From NCBI RefSeq assembly GCF_900143645.1, contig NZ_FRFD01000009.1, forward strand, positions 1 to 64,000: a stretch of 64,000 bases of DNA. Reading direction: 5' to 3'. Positions 7,863 through 16,470 of this stretch are shown in pieces. Within the stretch, counting starts at the first letter, position 1. The number at the start of each line of letters is the position of its first letter. The notes beneath the pieces are model-generated. The model saw only the letters and a program-made list of their open reading frames with translations. It did no database searches and was not told the DNA's origin. Source of the stretch: Anaerocolumna xylanovorans DSM 12503 (GTDB lineage: Bacteria; Bacillota; Clostridia; Lachnospirales; Lachnospiraceae). The translations under genes and the position numbers were made by a program.

Positions 7863-8474
7863 TTATTTTCCTTTTTTGATATCTTCATCCAATTCCTGCA
7901 ATAAATCCGGTCCCAGCATATCATGCATATAGTTGTATATATCCGTATTTTTCATTTCCATATCCTGCTTTTCCAGGATCTTTACCTTGAGCTGTTCTCT
8001 TATGGACTGAATCCATTGATTTATTTCAGCAATTTTTTCTGTATTGTCACTTAACCTTTTATAGCAAATAGCTGTACTTTCTATAATCAATTCCTCATTG
8101 GCATCTTTTATCTGATAGGGTAAGTCAATAAGCTGGTTTTCAGCATCCTTTATCTTATCCCCAATTTCTCTGATAAGCCTTTGATTCTGGTCCAGCTTCT
8201 TTTCCTTTAATTTACCTTCCTTGGTATCATTAACATCCATATGGGTTATAATTTCACCCATCAGCTGGTTCTTTAATTTTTTTAAATCTTTTAAGTCGTT
8301 GGTCAGCTTCCCCTGCTGCTTCATTAACTCATTAAGCTTGCTCTCCAGGACTTTTACCTGTGCAGGCTTATCATAATCCGGGAACAATTGATGCCATCGC
8401 TCATCCAGAACTACAATCGGTATTTTTTTTCCCTTAAAAATTTTAGCAAAATCCACTTCTTCTTTTTTTCTCAT
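7863..8474 (-). CDS. Coiled-coil protein of unknown function, 203 aa
   Basis: Soluble protein dominated by heptad repeats between about residues 35 and 175 (LESKLNELMKQQGKLTNDLK onward). It has a short N-terminal beta-like segment, KKIPIVVLDERWHQLFPD, that looks like a conserved cap. I do not know a function; similar proteins sit between rex and acpS in related clostridia as far as I recall. The ATG at 8474 follows GGGAG; an in-frame ATG at 8489 lies in front of that ribosome site and is less likely. It is cotranscribed with rex (43-bp gap) and acpS (6-bp gap). No membrane segment is present. Confidence 0.8.
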   Translation of the reverse strand: MRKKEEVDFAKIFKGKKIPIVVLDERWHQLFPDYDKPAQVKVLESKLNELMKQQGKLTNDLKDLKKLKNQLMGEIITHMDVNDTKEGKLKEKKLDQNQRLIREIGDKIKDAENQLIDLPYQIKDANEELIIESTAICYKRLSDNTEKIAEINQWIQSIREQLKVKILEKQDMEMKNTDIYNYMHDMLGPDLLQELDEDIKKGK

Positions 8475-8517
8475 GTATACTCCCATCACTCCTGCATAGC
8501 TTAGACAATGCGGTCAA

Positions 8518-9207
8518 TCACTGTCCATCCTCCGGTGCTGCTGTCCCTGCCTTCCTGTCTTCCTCATCCCCGCTCTCTGTTTCCATATCTTTAAGCGTAT
8601 AGGATATACGCATCAGACTTTCCGCCAGATGCACGTTTTCTACAATTACATCAGAAGGAAGATTCAAATCCACCGGTGCAAAGTTCCATATTGCCTTGAT
8701 TCCAAGTTCCGCAACTATCTTTGCCGTCTGAGGAGCCTTTATCTTAGGTATTGTAAGCGCTGCTATATGAACCTTATTTTTCTTCACAAAATCTTCCAGA
8801 TTGTCCATCAGCTGAATCTCGATACCTCTTATTGATATTCCTTCAAGCCTGGGATTCACATCAAAGATTCCCTTAATATAAAAGCCTCTTCTTTCAAAGT
8901 CCGTATAATTTGCCAAAGCCTGTCCCAGATTACCTGCTCCGATTATAATTACATTATACCTTCTGTCAAGCCCCAGTATCTTGGCAATCTCCGAGTACAA
9001 ATATTCTACGTTATAGCCATACCCCTGCTGCCCGAATCCGCCGAAATTATTTAAATCCTGTCTTATCTGGGAGGCAGTTACGTTCATTCTTTCACTTAAC
9101 TCCTTCGATGATATACGCACCACGTCGTTTTCCAACAACTCGCCTAAATAGCGGTAATATCTGGGTAAACGCTGTATTACAGCTAATGATATTTCTTTCC
9201 CTTGCAC
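8518..9207 (-). CDS. rex: Redox-sensing transcriptional repressor Rex, 229 aa
   Basis: Represses fermentative and respiratory genes when NADH is low; NADH binding releases it from DNA. The N-terminal winged helix (about 1-80) contains RLPRYYRYLGELL and the recognition region TASQIRQDLNNFGGFGQQGYGY. The Rossmann domain begins with VIIGAGNLGQALANY. Both blocks are diagnostic for Rex. The start is GTG at 9207, six bases after AAAGGAGGG. A sigma-A promoter lies at 9231-9259. It heads the cluster ending in the mazF-type toxin. The C-terminal ~20 residues are an acidic extension. Confidence 0.97.
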   Translation of the reverse strand: MQGKEISLAVIQRLPRYYRYLGELLENDVVRISSKELSERMNVTASQIRQDLNNFGGFGQQGYGYNVEYLYSEIAKILGLDRRYNVIIIGAGNLGQALANYTDFERRGFYIKGIFDVNPRLEGISIRGIEIQLMDNLEDFVKKNKVHIAALTIPKIKAPQTAKIVAELGIKAIWNFAPVDLNLPSDVIVENVHLAESLMRISYTLKDMETESGDEEDRKAGTAAPEDGQ

Positions 9208-9230
9208 TTATAACCCTCCTTTAGATTAAT

Positions 9231-9259
9231 ATTATAAAACATTTTGCCCTAAACTGCAA
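9231..9259 (-). promoter_or_regulatory. rex promoter (sigma-A type)
   Basis: On the minus strand TTGCAG (9254-9259) and TATAAT (9231-9236) are spaced 17 bp, just ahead of the AAAGGAGGG ribosome site of rex. Confidence 0.7.
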
Positions 9260-9266
9260 AAATGGC

Positions 9267-9296
9267 ACCTATAAATATATAAAATATTTTATAGGT
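9267..9296. promoter_or_regulatory. AT-rich inverted repeat upstream of rex
   Basis: ACCTATAAAT and ATTTTATAGGT are near-perfect arms around a short AT spacer, immediately upstream of the rex -35. It may be an operator. It does not match the Rex consensus TTGTTAAnnnnnnTTAACAA, so the regulator is unknown. Confidence 0.4.
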
Positions 9297-9412
9297 AACC
9301 TGCCGCTTTTCCTATGTTAAAGAGGATATTGAAACTCCATAATTATTCATCCTAATAAGTTATTATATGTGAATGATATTTATTTGTCAAATACTGATTC
9401 CCTTTCATTTGC

Positions 9413-9441
9413 TTGACTTTTTACAGGTGTTCCAGTATCAT
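9413..9441 (+). promoter_or_regulatory. ABC-F gene promoter (sigma-A type)
   Basis: TTGACT (9413-9418) and TATCAT (9436-9441) are spaced 17 bp. Its position rules out translation beginning upstream of about 9450 and supports the start at 9476. Confidence 0.6.
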
Positions 9442-9475
9442 TCTAAATAGAAATCCAAAGAGAAAGGCAATGAAA

Positions 9476-11404
9476 ATGATTTTAGCATGTAAAAATATTT
9501 CCAAAAGCTTTGGAACGGACCAAATTCTTAACAGCATTTCTTTTCATGTCAATGAAAGAGAAAAGGCTGCTGTTATCGGTATAAATGGAGCAGGTAAATC
9601 AACCCTTTTTAAAATTATTATGGGAGAGCTTGCACCGGATGATGGAGAAATCGTCTTTGCTAAAGGCTGTACGGTGGGCTATCTTGCACAGCATCAAGGA
9701 CTGTCTTCTGAAAATTCTATCTATGATGAAATCCTGACAGTAAAAAAAGAAGTTATTGAAATTGAAAACTCCATAAGACAGTTAGAAACCTCCATGAAAG
9801 GTGTTTCCGGCAGTCAGTTAGACCAGATGCTCGCAAGCTACACAAGGCTTACTCATGAATTCGAATTAAAAAACGGATATTCTTATAAAAGTGAAGTTGT
9901 CGGTATTTTAAAAGGCTTAGGTTTTACGGAAGAAGAATTTTCAAAGCCTGTAACAACCCTTTCCGGCGGTCAAAAGACCCGTGTTGCTCTGGGAAAATTA
10001 CTCCTTAGCAAGCCGGATTTGATTCTTCTGGATGAGCCTACCAACCATCTTGACATGGAATCCATTGCATGGCTCGAAACTTTCCTTTTGAATTATCCCG
10101 GTTCTGTGGTTGTAATTGCCCATGACCGCTATTTTCTCGACAAAGTTGTAACAAAAGTCGTAGAACTGGAACAGGGCAAGGCCATCTCCTATGATGGCAG
10201 CTATACGGCTTATGCCGAAAAAAAGGCCATGCTTCGTGATGCTATGTATAAGCATTACTTAAACCAGCAAAGAGAAATCAAGCATCAGGAAGAAGTTATT
10301 GCAAAGCTTCGCTCCTTTAACCGGGAAAAATCCATCCGCAGGGCGGAAAGCCGGGAAAAGATGCTTGAAAAAGTGGAAAGGCTGGATAAACCCGTGACAT
10401 ATGAGCCTCAGATGAACATTACATTAGAGCCTCATGTCATAAGCGGAAATGATGTATTAAAGGTGGAAGCCCTGTCAAAATCCTTTGGTAATCTAATGCT
10501 ATTTAAAGATCTTAACTTCGAGATTAAGCGCAGCGAAAAGGTTGCTATAATCGGCAATAACGGTACCGGTAAGACTACTCTGCTTAAAATCATAAACGAA
10601 CTGCTTTTTGCTGACTCCGGCAAGGTAACACTTGGCTCTAAAGTCAAAATCGGTTATTACGATCAGGAACATCAGGTGCTGGATTCGGACAAGACTCTTT
10701 TTGATGAATTAAGTGACGCTTACCCGGATATGGATAATACCTCCATCCGGAATATACTGGCTGCCTTTCTTTTTACCGGGGATGATGTATTTAAGAGAAT
10801 CAAGGACATCAGCGGCGGAGAAAAGGGCCGGGTATCTTTGGCAAAGCTGATGCTTTCGGAAGCAAATCTTTTGATACTGGATGAGCCTACCAACCACCTT
10901 GATATTACCTCCAAGGAAATTCTTGAGAATGCCATTAACAGTTATACCGGAACCGTACTCTATGTTTCCCATGACCGTTACTTTATCAACAAGACTGCCA
11001 CCAGAATTATGGACCTTACCGGCAATATCCTGATAAATTATATCGGCGATTATGATTATTACCTTGAGAAGCGCGAAGAGCGTATTGCCCTTGAATTCGG
11101 GGGTACAAAAAGTGAAGAAGGTTCAAACAAAGGCGGCAAAGAGACGGACGAATCCATAAATAAGCTTGACTGGAAACAGCAAAAGCAGGAACAGTCTAAC
11201 ATACGCAAGCGCCAGAATGACTTAAAGAAAACCGAGGATGAAATACACCGGCTGGAGCTTCGCAATGAGGAAATTGATATGCTCCTTACACAGGAATCGA
11301 TTTATACCAACCCGGACGAACTTGTCAGGCTGACTAAGGAAAAGAAAACTATTGAAGCAAGATTGGATGAACTACTGCAAATCTGGGAAGAATTAGCCGA
11401 ATAA
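9476..11404 (+). CDS. ABC-F family ATPase, 642 aa
   Basis: Soluble tandem ATP-binding cassette protein of the ABC-F group, which act on ribosomes (translation factors or antibiotic protection) and are not transporters. Domain 1 has Walker A GINGAGKST, signature LSGGQKTR and Walker B LILLDEPTNHLDM. Domain 2 has GNNGTGKTT, ISGGEKGR and LLILDEPTNHLD. The linker between them is the charged helical segment (about 225-310), and a C-terminal coiled coil (about 555-640) follows, as in Uup/YdiF-like members. ATG 9476 fits the MILACKNISKSFG family start with AAAGG upstream; ATG 9470 is possible. It is divergent from rex. It has no membrane partner, in keeping with ABC-F. Confidence 0.93.
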   Translation: MILACKNISKSFGTDQILNSISFHVNEREKAAVIGINGAGKSTLFKIIMGELAPDDGEIVFAKGCTVGYLAQHQGLSSENSIYDEILTVKKEVIEIENSIRQLETSMKGVSGSQLDQMLASYTRLTHEFELKNGYSYKSEVVGILKGLGFTEEEFSKPVTTLSGGQKTRVALGKLLLSKPDLILLDEPTNHLDMESIAWLETFLLNYPGSVVVIAHDRYFLDKVVTKVVELEQGKAISYDGSYTAYAEKKAMLRDAMYKHYLNQQREIKHQEEVIAKLRSFNREKSIRRAESREKMLEKVERLDKPVTYEPQMNITLEPHVISGNDVLKVEALSKSFGNLMLFKDLNFEIKRSEKVAIIGNNGTGKTTLLKIINELLFADSGKVTLGSKVKIGYYDQEHQVLDSDKTLFDELSDAYPDMDNTSIRNILAAFLFTGDDVFKRIKDISGGEKGRVSLAKLMLSEANLLILDEPTNHLDITSKEILENAINSYTGTVLYVSHDRYFINKTATRIMDLTGNILINYIGDYDYYLEKREERIALEFGGTKSEEGSNKGGKETDESINKLDWKQQKQEQSNIRKRQNDLKKTEDEIHRLELRNEEIDMLLTQESIYTNPDELVRLTKEKKTIEARLDELLQIWEELAE

Positions 11405-11407
11405 ATA

Positions 11408-11456
11408 AAGGGGTATGGCAGTGAATCTCATACGAGTTCTCTGCCATACCCTTTTT
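11408..11456. terminator. Terminator after the ABC-F gene
   Basis: GGGTATGGCAG pairs with CTGCCATACCC across a 19-nt loop, followed by TTTTTC on the plus strand. It lies between convergent genes and can probably act in both directions. Confidence 0.85.
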
Positions 11457-11469
11457 CTTAATATCTTTA

Positions 11470-12744
11470 TTATTGCATTTCAAACAAATAGGCATCATCA
11501 GGTGATAATCTGCGTTCAGGGGTAAAGATTAACCAGTCAGTAATATCTTCCATATCATAGGTTCCCACACTTCCCGTATGCATATCTTTTACATAATACG
11601 GCTCCTGTGTCAGTTCTCCCGTCACCTTATTTCCATTGAATTCGAGAAGCTCAAACCAAATATGCTCATGAAAATTATCCTCGTTCTGAAATTCCTCATC
11701 AACAATCAGGCCGATTTTAACAAGTATATGATTCTCTTCCTGCTCTAATGCTTTCCTGACATAATTGATCCTTTCAATTGCAAGGCTTCGCATTCTGGCT
11801 GTTTCGGCATTGGTTATCATATAAATCGGATTATCTTTTAGCACCTCGTCATAAATGGAAACAGGGTTGTACTTTTTCTTTTTATAATCCGCTTCGGTGT
11901 GATAGACAAATATTGCACTCGTATAACCGTTATGGCTTTCCTTCCGGTCGTTTTTGCCTCCAAGGATGTCTTCATCATATTCCTTAAGGGCCTCTGCCCA
12001 GGGAATCAATGTAATTATCATATAAATATCCTCGGACAGTCTTGCCAGATATAACGGCTCTTTCTCCTTAATGGGTTCTTCTGCTTCCAACAGTCTGTTA
12101 GCGGCAGTCTCAATGATATTATAGTGACTGTTATAGGTAATTTTCGTAGAATGAAGCACTTCCAGTTCTGTTATTCCGCAGCGGTTCAGTCCATGAGTGT
12201 GAAGCCAAACTTCATCCTCATCTGAAACAGCCTGTACTGTATAGATATACCTTGGGGCCGGTGGCACCTTGGAAGCTGCCGCCATAGCCACCCATCTGCC
12301 GGAAAGAATTTTTTCAGAGCTGATATCAAGTAAAGCCAGCATATCCGGTAACATACTATGCATGATCTTTAACTGCAAATGATAGGATTCCAGACTGTTC
12401 TCACCAAAAAGCATCTCAACTGTAATACCTGATTCGGCTAACGCAAGCTTTTTCATATCCACATCGGGAAACAGATGCTGCTGCCTGTAGAATTCGGGCA
12501 ATACAAAGCTGTCGGGGTATAGGAGAAGCTGAAATTCCTGTTCCCTGTATTCTATTACCAGTGACATCTTATAATCTTCTTTCTTACGGGATATAATATG
12601 TATCTCCGGCACTGCATCAAGGCGGCTTAAGAGGATTTCCTGATCTTCTATATCCTCCTTTTCCGGAATTGCAAGCATCATGCTTAAATTGTCAGGCTGT
12701 ATTTTCTTTTCCAGTTTCTTGTTGAATAAATCAAATAATCCCAT
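11470..12744 (-). CDS. DUF4026 / DUF2314 domain protein, 424 aa
   Basis: Cytoplasmic protein of unknown function. The N-terminal ~280 residues match the DUF4026 layout: SMMLAIPEKEDIEDQEILLSR start, AESGITVEMLFG, MHSMLPDMLALLDISSEKILSG and WLHTHGLNRCGITELEVL blocks. The C-terminal ~115 residues resemble DUF2314, with EHIWFELLEFNGNKVTGELT and a final ITDWLIFTP. Such proteins are often predicted to relate to immunity or housekeeping roles in Firmicutes; no firm function is known to me. The ATG at 12744 follows AAAAGGAGC at good spacing. It is monocistronic, convergent with the ABC-F gene. Confidence 0.8.
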   Translation of the reverse strand: MGLFDLFNKKLEKKIQPDNLSMMLAIPEKEDIEDQEILLSRLDAVPEIHIISRKKEDYKMSLVIEYREQEFQLLLYPDSFVLPEFYRQQHLFPDVDMKKLALAESGITVEMLFGENSLESYHLQLKIMHSMLPDMLALLDISSEKILSGRWVAMAAASKVPPAPRYIYTVQAVSDEDEVWLHTHGLNRCGITELEVLHSTKITYNSHYNIIETAANRLLEAEEPIKEKEPLYLARLSEDIYMIITLIPWAEALKEYDEDILGGKNDRKESHNGYTSAIFVYHTEADYKKKKYNPVSIYDEVLKDNPIYMITNAETARMRSLAIERINYVRKALEQEENHILVKIGLIVDEEFQNEDNFHEHIWFELLEFNGNKVTGELTQEPYYVKDMHTGSVGTYDMEDITDWLIFTPERRLSPDDAYLFEMQ

Positions 12745-12892
12745 TCCATGCTCCTTTTCTTTTGTTTCTATATTTGACTATATAACAAGATTATAACAAA
12801 AAGAGAGAGGCTGCAACAGCCTCTTCTCTCACTTTTATAATTCATTGCCAGACAGGATTTCCTGCTGAAAGTCTTCCTCGCATATCCTGGAA

Positions 12893-13561
12893 CTACAGCC
12901 CTCTTTCACTGATGTTTCGGATTGTACTCATAATATGTTCATGTGCCAGCATCTCTGCTTTTTCGCCGTCCCTCTGGCGGATAGCATCCAATATGGCAGT
13001 ATGCTCTTTATTGGAATTAGCAGCCCGCATGTCAGAGGCCAGGGTTATCTTCCGGATTCGCTGCACATAGTGGTGAAAATCCGATAAAATGTGGTTTAAT
13101 ATCTTGCTGTTGGATGCCTCATAAATCAGCTGGTGAAATTTATTATCCAATTCCACTATCTGTTCATGATGCTCCTTTTTGGCATGAAATTCAGAAAGAT
13201 AAACAACCTCCTCCAACGCATCAATCTGCTCCTGGGTTATGTATTCACAAGCCCATTTTGCGCATAGTCCTTCCAGATAAGAACGGATGATATAGATGTC
13301 ATGGATATCTTTCTCCGAAATCCCGTTAACATAAGCTCCCTTATTCGGTATGATGTTAACAAGTCCCTCCAGCTCCAGCTGCCTTAACGCTTCTCTTACC
13401 GGAGTACGGCTGACACCTAATTCCTGTCCAATGGTTGTTTCTTTCAATTCATCATTCTGCTTATATTTACCTGATAATATATCTTCCCTGATTTTTGTAA
13501 ATACTCTGCCTCGAAGGGAATATTTATCCGTATTGTCGTTATGAACATCTTTTTCGTCCAC
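12893..13561 (-). CDS. GntR family regulator with FCD domain, 222 aa
   Basis: DNA-binding transcriptional regulator of the FadR-type GntR group. The N-terminal winged helix has the signature LKETTIGQELGVSRTPVREALRQLELEGLV (quoted as two adjoining blocks around GVSRTPVREALRQLE). The C-terminal FCD effector domain has metal-ligand type residues in ELDNKFHQLIYEAS and NKEHTAILDAIRQRD. The GTG at 13561 follows AGGAGG by six bases and is preferred to an in-frame ATG at 13585 lying inside the preceding gene. It is the third gene of the citrate synthase operon, so it probably controls that operon through the palindrome at 16197-16208, perhaps with citrate or a related acid as effector (inference). 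Confidence 0.92.
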   Translation of the reverse strand: MDEKDVHNDNTDKYSLRGRVFTKIREDILSGKYKQNDELKETTIGQELGVSRTPVREALRQLELEGLVNIIPNKGAYVNGISEKDIHDIYIIRSYLEGLCAKWACEYITQEQIDALEEVVYLSEFHAKKEHHEQIVELDNKFHQLIYEASNSKILNHILSDFHHYVQRIRKITLASDMRAANSNKEHTAILDAIRQRDGEKAEMLAHEHIMSTIRNISERGL

Positions 13562-13571
13562 AAGGTTCCTC

Positions 13572-14732
13572 CTAAAGCTTTTCAATGGTCTCCATTAGAT
13601 ACTCAGCAAACTCTGCACTGGTTGCACCGGTATTTCTTCCTGTGATAACTAACTTCCTTTCCGTTATAGTACAGATATCAAGAGCTTTGTAGAGCTTATC
13701 CGCTTCCTCCTGATAACCGATGTGGGATAACAGCATGGCGCCGGCCCTGATTACACTGCAGGGATCTGCATAAATCTCTCTTCCTTCATCTACCATTCTG
13801 GGTGCTGAACCATGAATGGCTTCAAACATCGCATATTCCTTACCGATATTGGCACTTCCTGCTGTTCCGACACCTCCCTGGAATTCAGCCGCCTCATCCG
13901 TAAGAATATCCCCGTAAAGATTCGGAAGCACAAGCACCTGAAAATCTCTTCTTCTTTTTTCATCTACCAGCTTGGCAGTCATAATATCAATATACCAGTC
14001 ATCTGCTTCTATGCCGGGATATTCTTTTGCTATTTCTTTAAATATATCTAAGAACTTGCCGTCTGTCGTCTTAATGATATTTGCCTTGGTTACTGCCGTT
14101 ACTCTTGTTTTGCCGTTTGCTTTTGCATATTCAAAAGCAGCTCTTATAATTCTTTCTGTTCCCTGGCTGGTTACAAAGGTAAAGTCAACTCCTAAATCTT
14201 CTGTGACAGGAAATCCTTTACTGCCCACGGCATAAGCACCCTCCGTATTTTCGCGGAAGAAGGTCCAGTCGATTCCCTGCTCCGGTATACGGACCGGACG
14301 CATATTGGCGAACAAATCCAGTTCCTTTCTCATAGCAACATTGGCACTCTCAACATTCGGCCAGGGATCTCCCTTTCTGGGTGTTGTAGTAGGTCCTTTT
14401 AATATTACATGGCAGGCCTTTAATTCTGTTAATACATCTTCCGGAATTGCTTTTAAGGTCTCTGCTCTGTGTTCAATTGTTAATCCGTCTATCACTTTAA
14501 ATGCAACTTTTCCCTTCTTAACTTCCTCCCTTAAGAGAAATTCCAATACTCTCTCTGTCTGACCCGTGATAGCAGGACCTATTCCATCACCGCCGCATAC
14601 GCCGATAATTATTTGATCCAGTTCTTTATAATTGACAAAATCAGCTTGCTGCTTCATTGCCTCAACACGTGCTAACTGTTCCTCTAAAAGTTTTCCGAAT
14701 TTTTCTTTTGCTGCCTGTATGTACTCTGTCAT
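13572..14732 (-). CDS. Isocitrate dehydrogenase (NAD-type, isocitrate/isopropylmalate family), 386 aa
   Basis: Oxidative decarboxylation of a 2-hydroxy acid, most likely isocitrate to 2-oxoglutarate. Family motifs are GVCGGDGIGPAITGQTERVL near residue 45, substrate loop ESANVAMRKELDLFANMRPVR, FFRENTEGAYAVGSKG, KANIIKTTDGKF, and the metal/substrate block LYGDILTDEAAEFQGGVGTAGSANIG. A ~45-residue N-terminal extension is present compared with LeuB. It follows the Re-citrate synthase gene by 44 bp, which favours isocitrate over isopropylmalate; no leuCD or aconitase gene is in the window. The start has only a weak GAAAGG ribosome site. Confidence 0.82.
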   Translation of the reverse strand: MTEYIQAAKEKFGKLLEEQLARVEAMKQQADFVNYKELDQIIIGVCGGDGIGPAITGQTERVLEFLLREEVKKGKVAFKVIDGLTIEHRAETLKAIPEDVLTELKACHVILKGPTTTPRKGDPWPNVESANVAMRKELDLFANMRPVRIPEQGIDWTFFRENTEGAYAVGSKGFPVTEDLGVDFTFVTSQGTERIIRAAFEYAKANGKTRVTAVTKANIIKTTDGKFLDIFKEIAKEYPGIEADDWYIDIMTAKLVDEKRRRDFQVLVLPNLYGDILTDEAAEFQGGVGTAGSANIGKEYAMFEAIHGSAPRMVDEGREIYADPCSVIRAGAMLLSHIGYQEEADKLYKALDICTITERKLVITGRNTGATSAEFAEYLMETIEKL

Positions 14733-14776
14733 TATACACCATGCCTTTCTTCTATTGGTTTTGTAATTTTGTTCCC

Positions 14777-16150
14777 TTATTTTTCCTTGATCTCATTAAT
14801 AACTGCTATAAGCTCCTCATCGGTTATAACTGTAACACGTCCGCCGTCATATTCTTTATCAACCCATTCCTTTACTTTAACAACCAACGGATCATTCTTA
14901 TCGACAGCTTCGCTTCCTTTGAGCCTAAAATAGCTGTTAATCCAGTGAGCAATTCCTGCAAGACCTGATGTATTGGATACTGACACTAATACGGGTCTGT
15001 TCAAAAATTTCTCTGTATCAAATATATTATATATTTCTTCATTTTTCAATAGCCCATCCGCATGAATTCCGGCTCGGGTTACGTTGAAGTTCTTTCCGAC
15101 AAAGGGAGTTCTCTGGGGAATCTTATACCCTATTTCCCTTGTAAAATACTCTGCAAGTTCGGTAATTACCGTTGTATCCATTCCGTCCAGGGTTCCTTTT
15201 AGCTGCGCATATTCAAATACCATGGCTTCTAATGGTGTATTCCCGGTACGTTCGCCAATACCAAACAGGGAACAGTTTACCCCACAGGCACCATAGAGCC
15301 ATGCGGTAGTAGAATTCGTAACTGCCTTATAAAAATCATTGTGCCCATGCCATTCCAGTAACTGTGAAGGGATACCGCCATGGGTGACAAGGCCATAAAT
15401 AATTCCCTGAACCGATCTTGGAATTACTGCACCTGAAAAATTAACTCCATATCCCATAGTATCACAAGCCCTTATCTTAACCGGAATCTTATACCTTTCT
15501 CCCAACTGCATAAGTTCCATGCAAAATGGAATAACAAATCCGTGGATATCCGAACGGGTAATATCCTCTAAGTGGCATCTTGGAGCAACACCTGTTTCAA
15601 GACATTCCTGGACAATGTTTAAATAATGGTTCATGGCCTCTCTTCTTGTCATCTTCATCTTATAGAAGATATGATAATCAGAGCAGCTTACCAGGATTCC
15701 GGTCTCCTTCATTCCGATATCCTTGACCAATTGGAAATCTTTTTTACTGGCTCTGATCCAAGAGGTGACCTCCGGAAACTGGTAGCCCTTCTCCATGCAT
15801 TTGTATACTGCATCCCGGTCCTTTTTACTGTAAAGAAAAAATTCACTCTGCCTGATAATTCCTTTCGGTCCTCCAAGCCTGTGAAGATAATCAAATATCG
15901 TAACAATCTGTTCTGTAGAATAAGGAGCCCTGGACTGTTGTCCATCGCGGAAGGTAGTATCCGTTATCCATATTTCTTCCGGGAAATTATGAGGTACTAT
16001 TCTGTCATTGAAAGCTATTTTGGGTATCTCATCATAGGGAAATAAATTCCTGAAAACATTTGGCTGTTCTACATCAACGAGAGTATATAGATGCTCTTCC
16101 AGTTGAAGCAGATTATTGTGGCGGTTCATAAATACTTTCCTGTTTTCCAT
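14777..16150 (-). CDS. Re-citrate synthase / homocitrate synthase family protein, 457 aa
   Basis: HMGL-like TIM-barrel acyl-CoA condensing enzyme. The first barrel strand motif EIWITDTTFRDGQQSRAPYS carries the metal-binding Asp and catalytic Arg. The second signature ends in WHGHNDFYKAVTNSTTAWLYG with the metal-binding His pair, and GVNCSLFGIGERTGNTPLEAM follows. The LeuA C-terminal leucine-binding domain is absent. Length and the neighbouring isocitrate dehydrogenase match the Clostridium kluyveri Re-face citrate synthase type (acetyl-CoA plus oxaloacetate); homocitrate synthase is the main alternative. The ATG at 16150 follows GAGGAG seven bases upstream; an earlier in-frame ATG at 16207 falls on the promoter. 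First gene of a three-gene operon. Confidence 0.78.
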   Translation of the reverse strand: MENRKVFMNRHNNLLQLEEHLYTLVDVEQPNVFRNLFPYDEIPKIAFNDRIVPHNFPEEIWITDTTFRDGQQSRAPYSTEQIVTIFDYLHRLGGPKGIIRQSEFFLYSKKDRDAVYKCMEKGYQFPEVTSWIRASKKDFQLVKDIGMKETGILVSCSDYHIFYKMKMTRREAMNHYLNIVQECLETGVAPRCHLEDITRSDIHGFVIPFCMELMQLGERYKIPVKIRACDTMGYGVNFSGAVIPRSVQGIIYGLVTHGGIPSQLLEWHGHNDFYKAVTNSTTAWLYGACGVNCSLFGIGERTGNTPLEAMVFEYAQLKGTLDGMDTTVITELAEYFTREIGYKIPQRTPFVGKNFNVTRAGIHADGLLKNEEIYNIFDTEKFLNRPVLVSVSNTSGLAGIAHWINSYFRLKGSEAVDKNDPLVVKVKEWVDKEYDGGRVTVITDEELIAVINEIKEK

Positions 16151-16196
16151 CGCTTCACTCCTCATTCCTTTATATCTTAAGTCATTATTTTGCCTT

Positions 16197-16225
16197 ATTG
16201 TATACAATTATACTTGTGTTGTCAA
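16197..16225 (-). promoter_or_regulatory. Promoter and GntR-type operator of the Re-citrate synthase operon
   Basis: On the minus strand TTGACA (16220-16225) and TACAAT (16197-16202) are spaced 17 bp. The -10 lies in a perfect 12-bp palindrome ATTGTATACAAT (16197-16208), the type of site bound by FadR-like GntR proteins. The GntR gene ending this operon is the natural candidate. Confidence 0.65.
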
Positions 16226-16470
16226 GTACAGATTTTTCAATGCAATTAGATGATGTGTCATCACGTTACCATATTAAACTATCATATTTTTACTCGAAAC
16301 GCAAGAAATCATTTATTGTAATTTATTATGAATAGTAATAAGTTTTATTAACAGTTCTTTTCGCTTTTCTTTTTTTGGGAAATATAATATAATAAGGGCA
16401 TCTATCATTTTGCAGAAGCTTAAAAAGACCAGTGCTTCTGCTACTAATTCTTTAGAAAAGAGGTACTGTT

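Noticed and set aside
15626..16045. 139-codon plus-strand frame inside the Re-citrate synthase gene
   Set aside because: Antisense to a conserved enzyme, no ribosome site.
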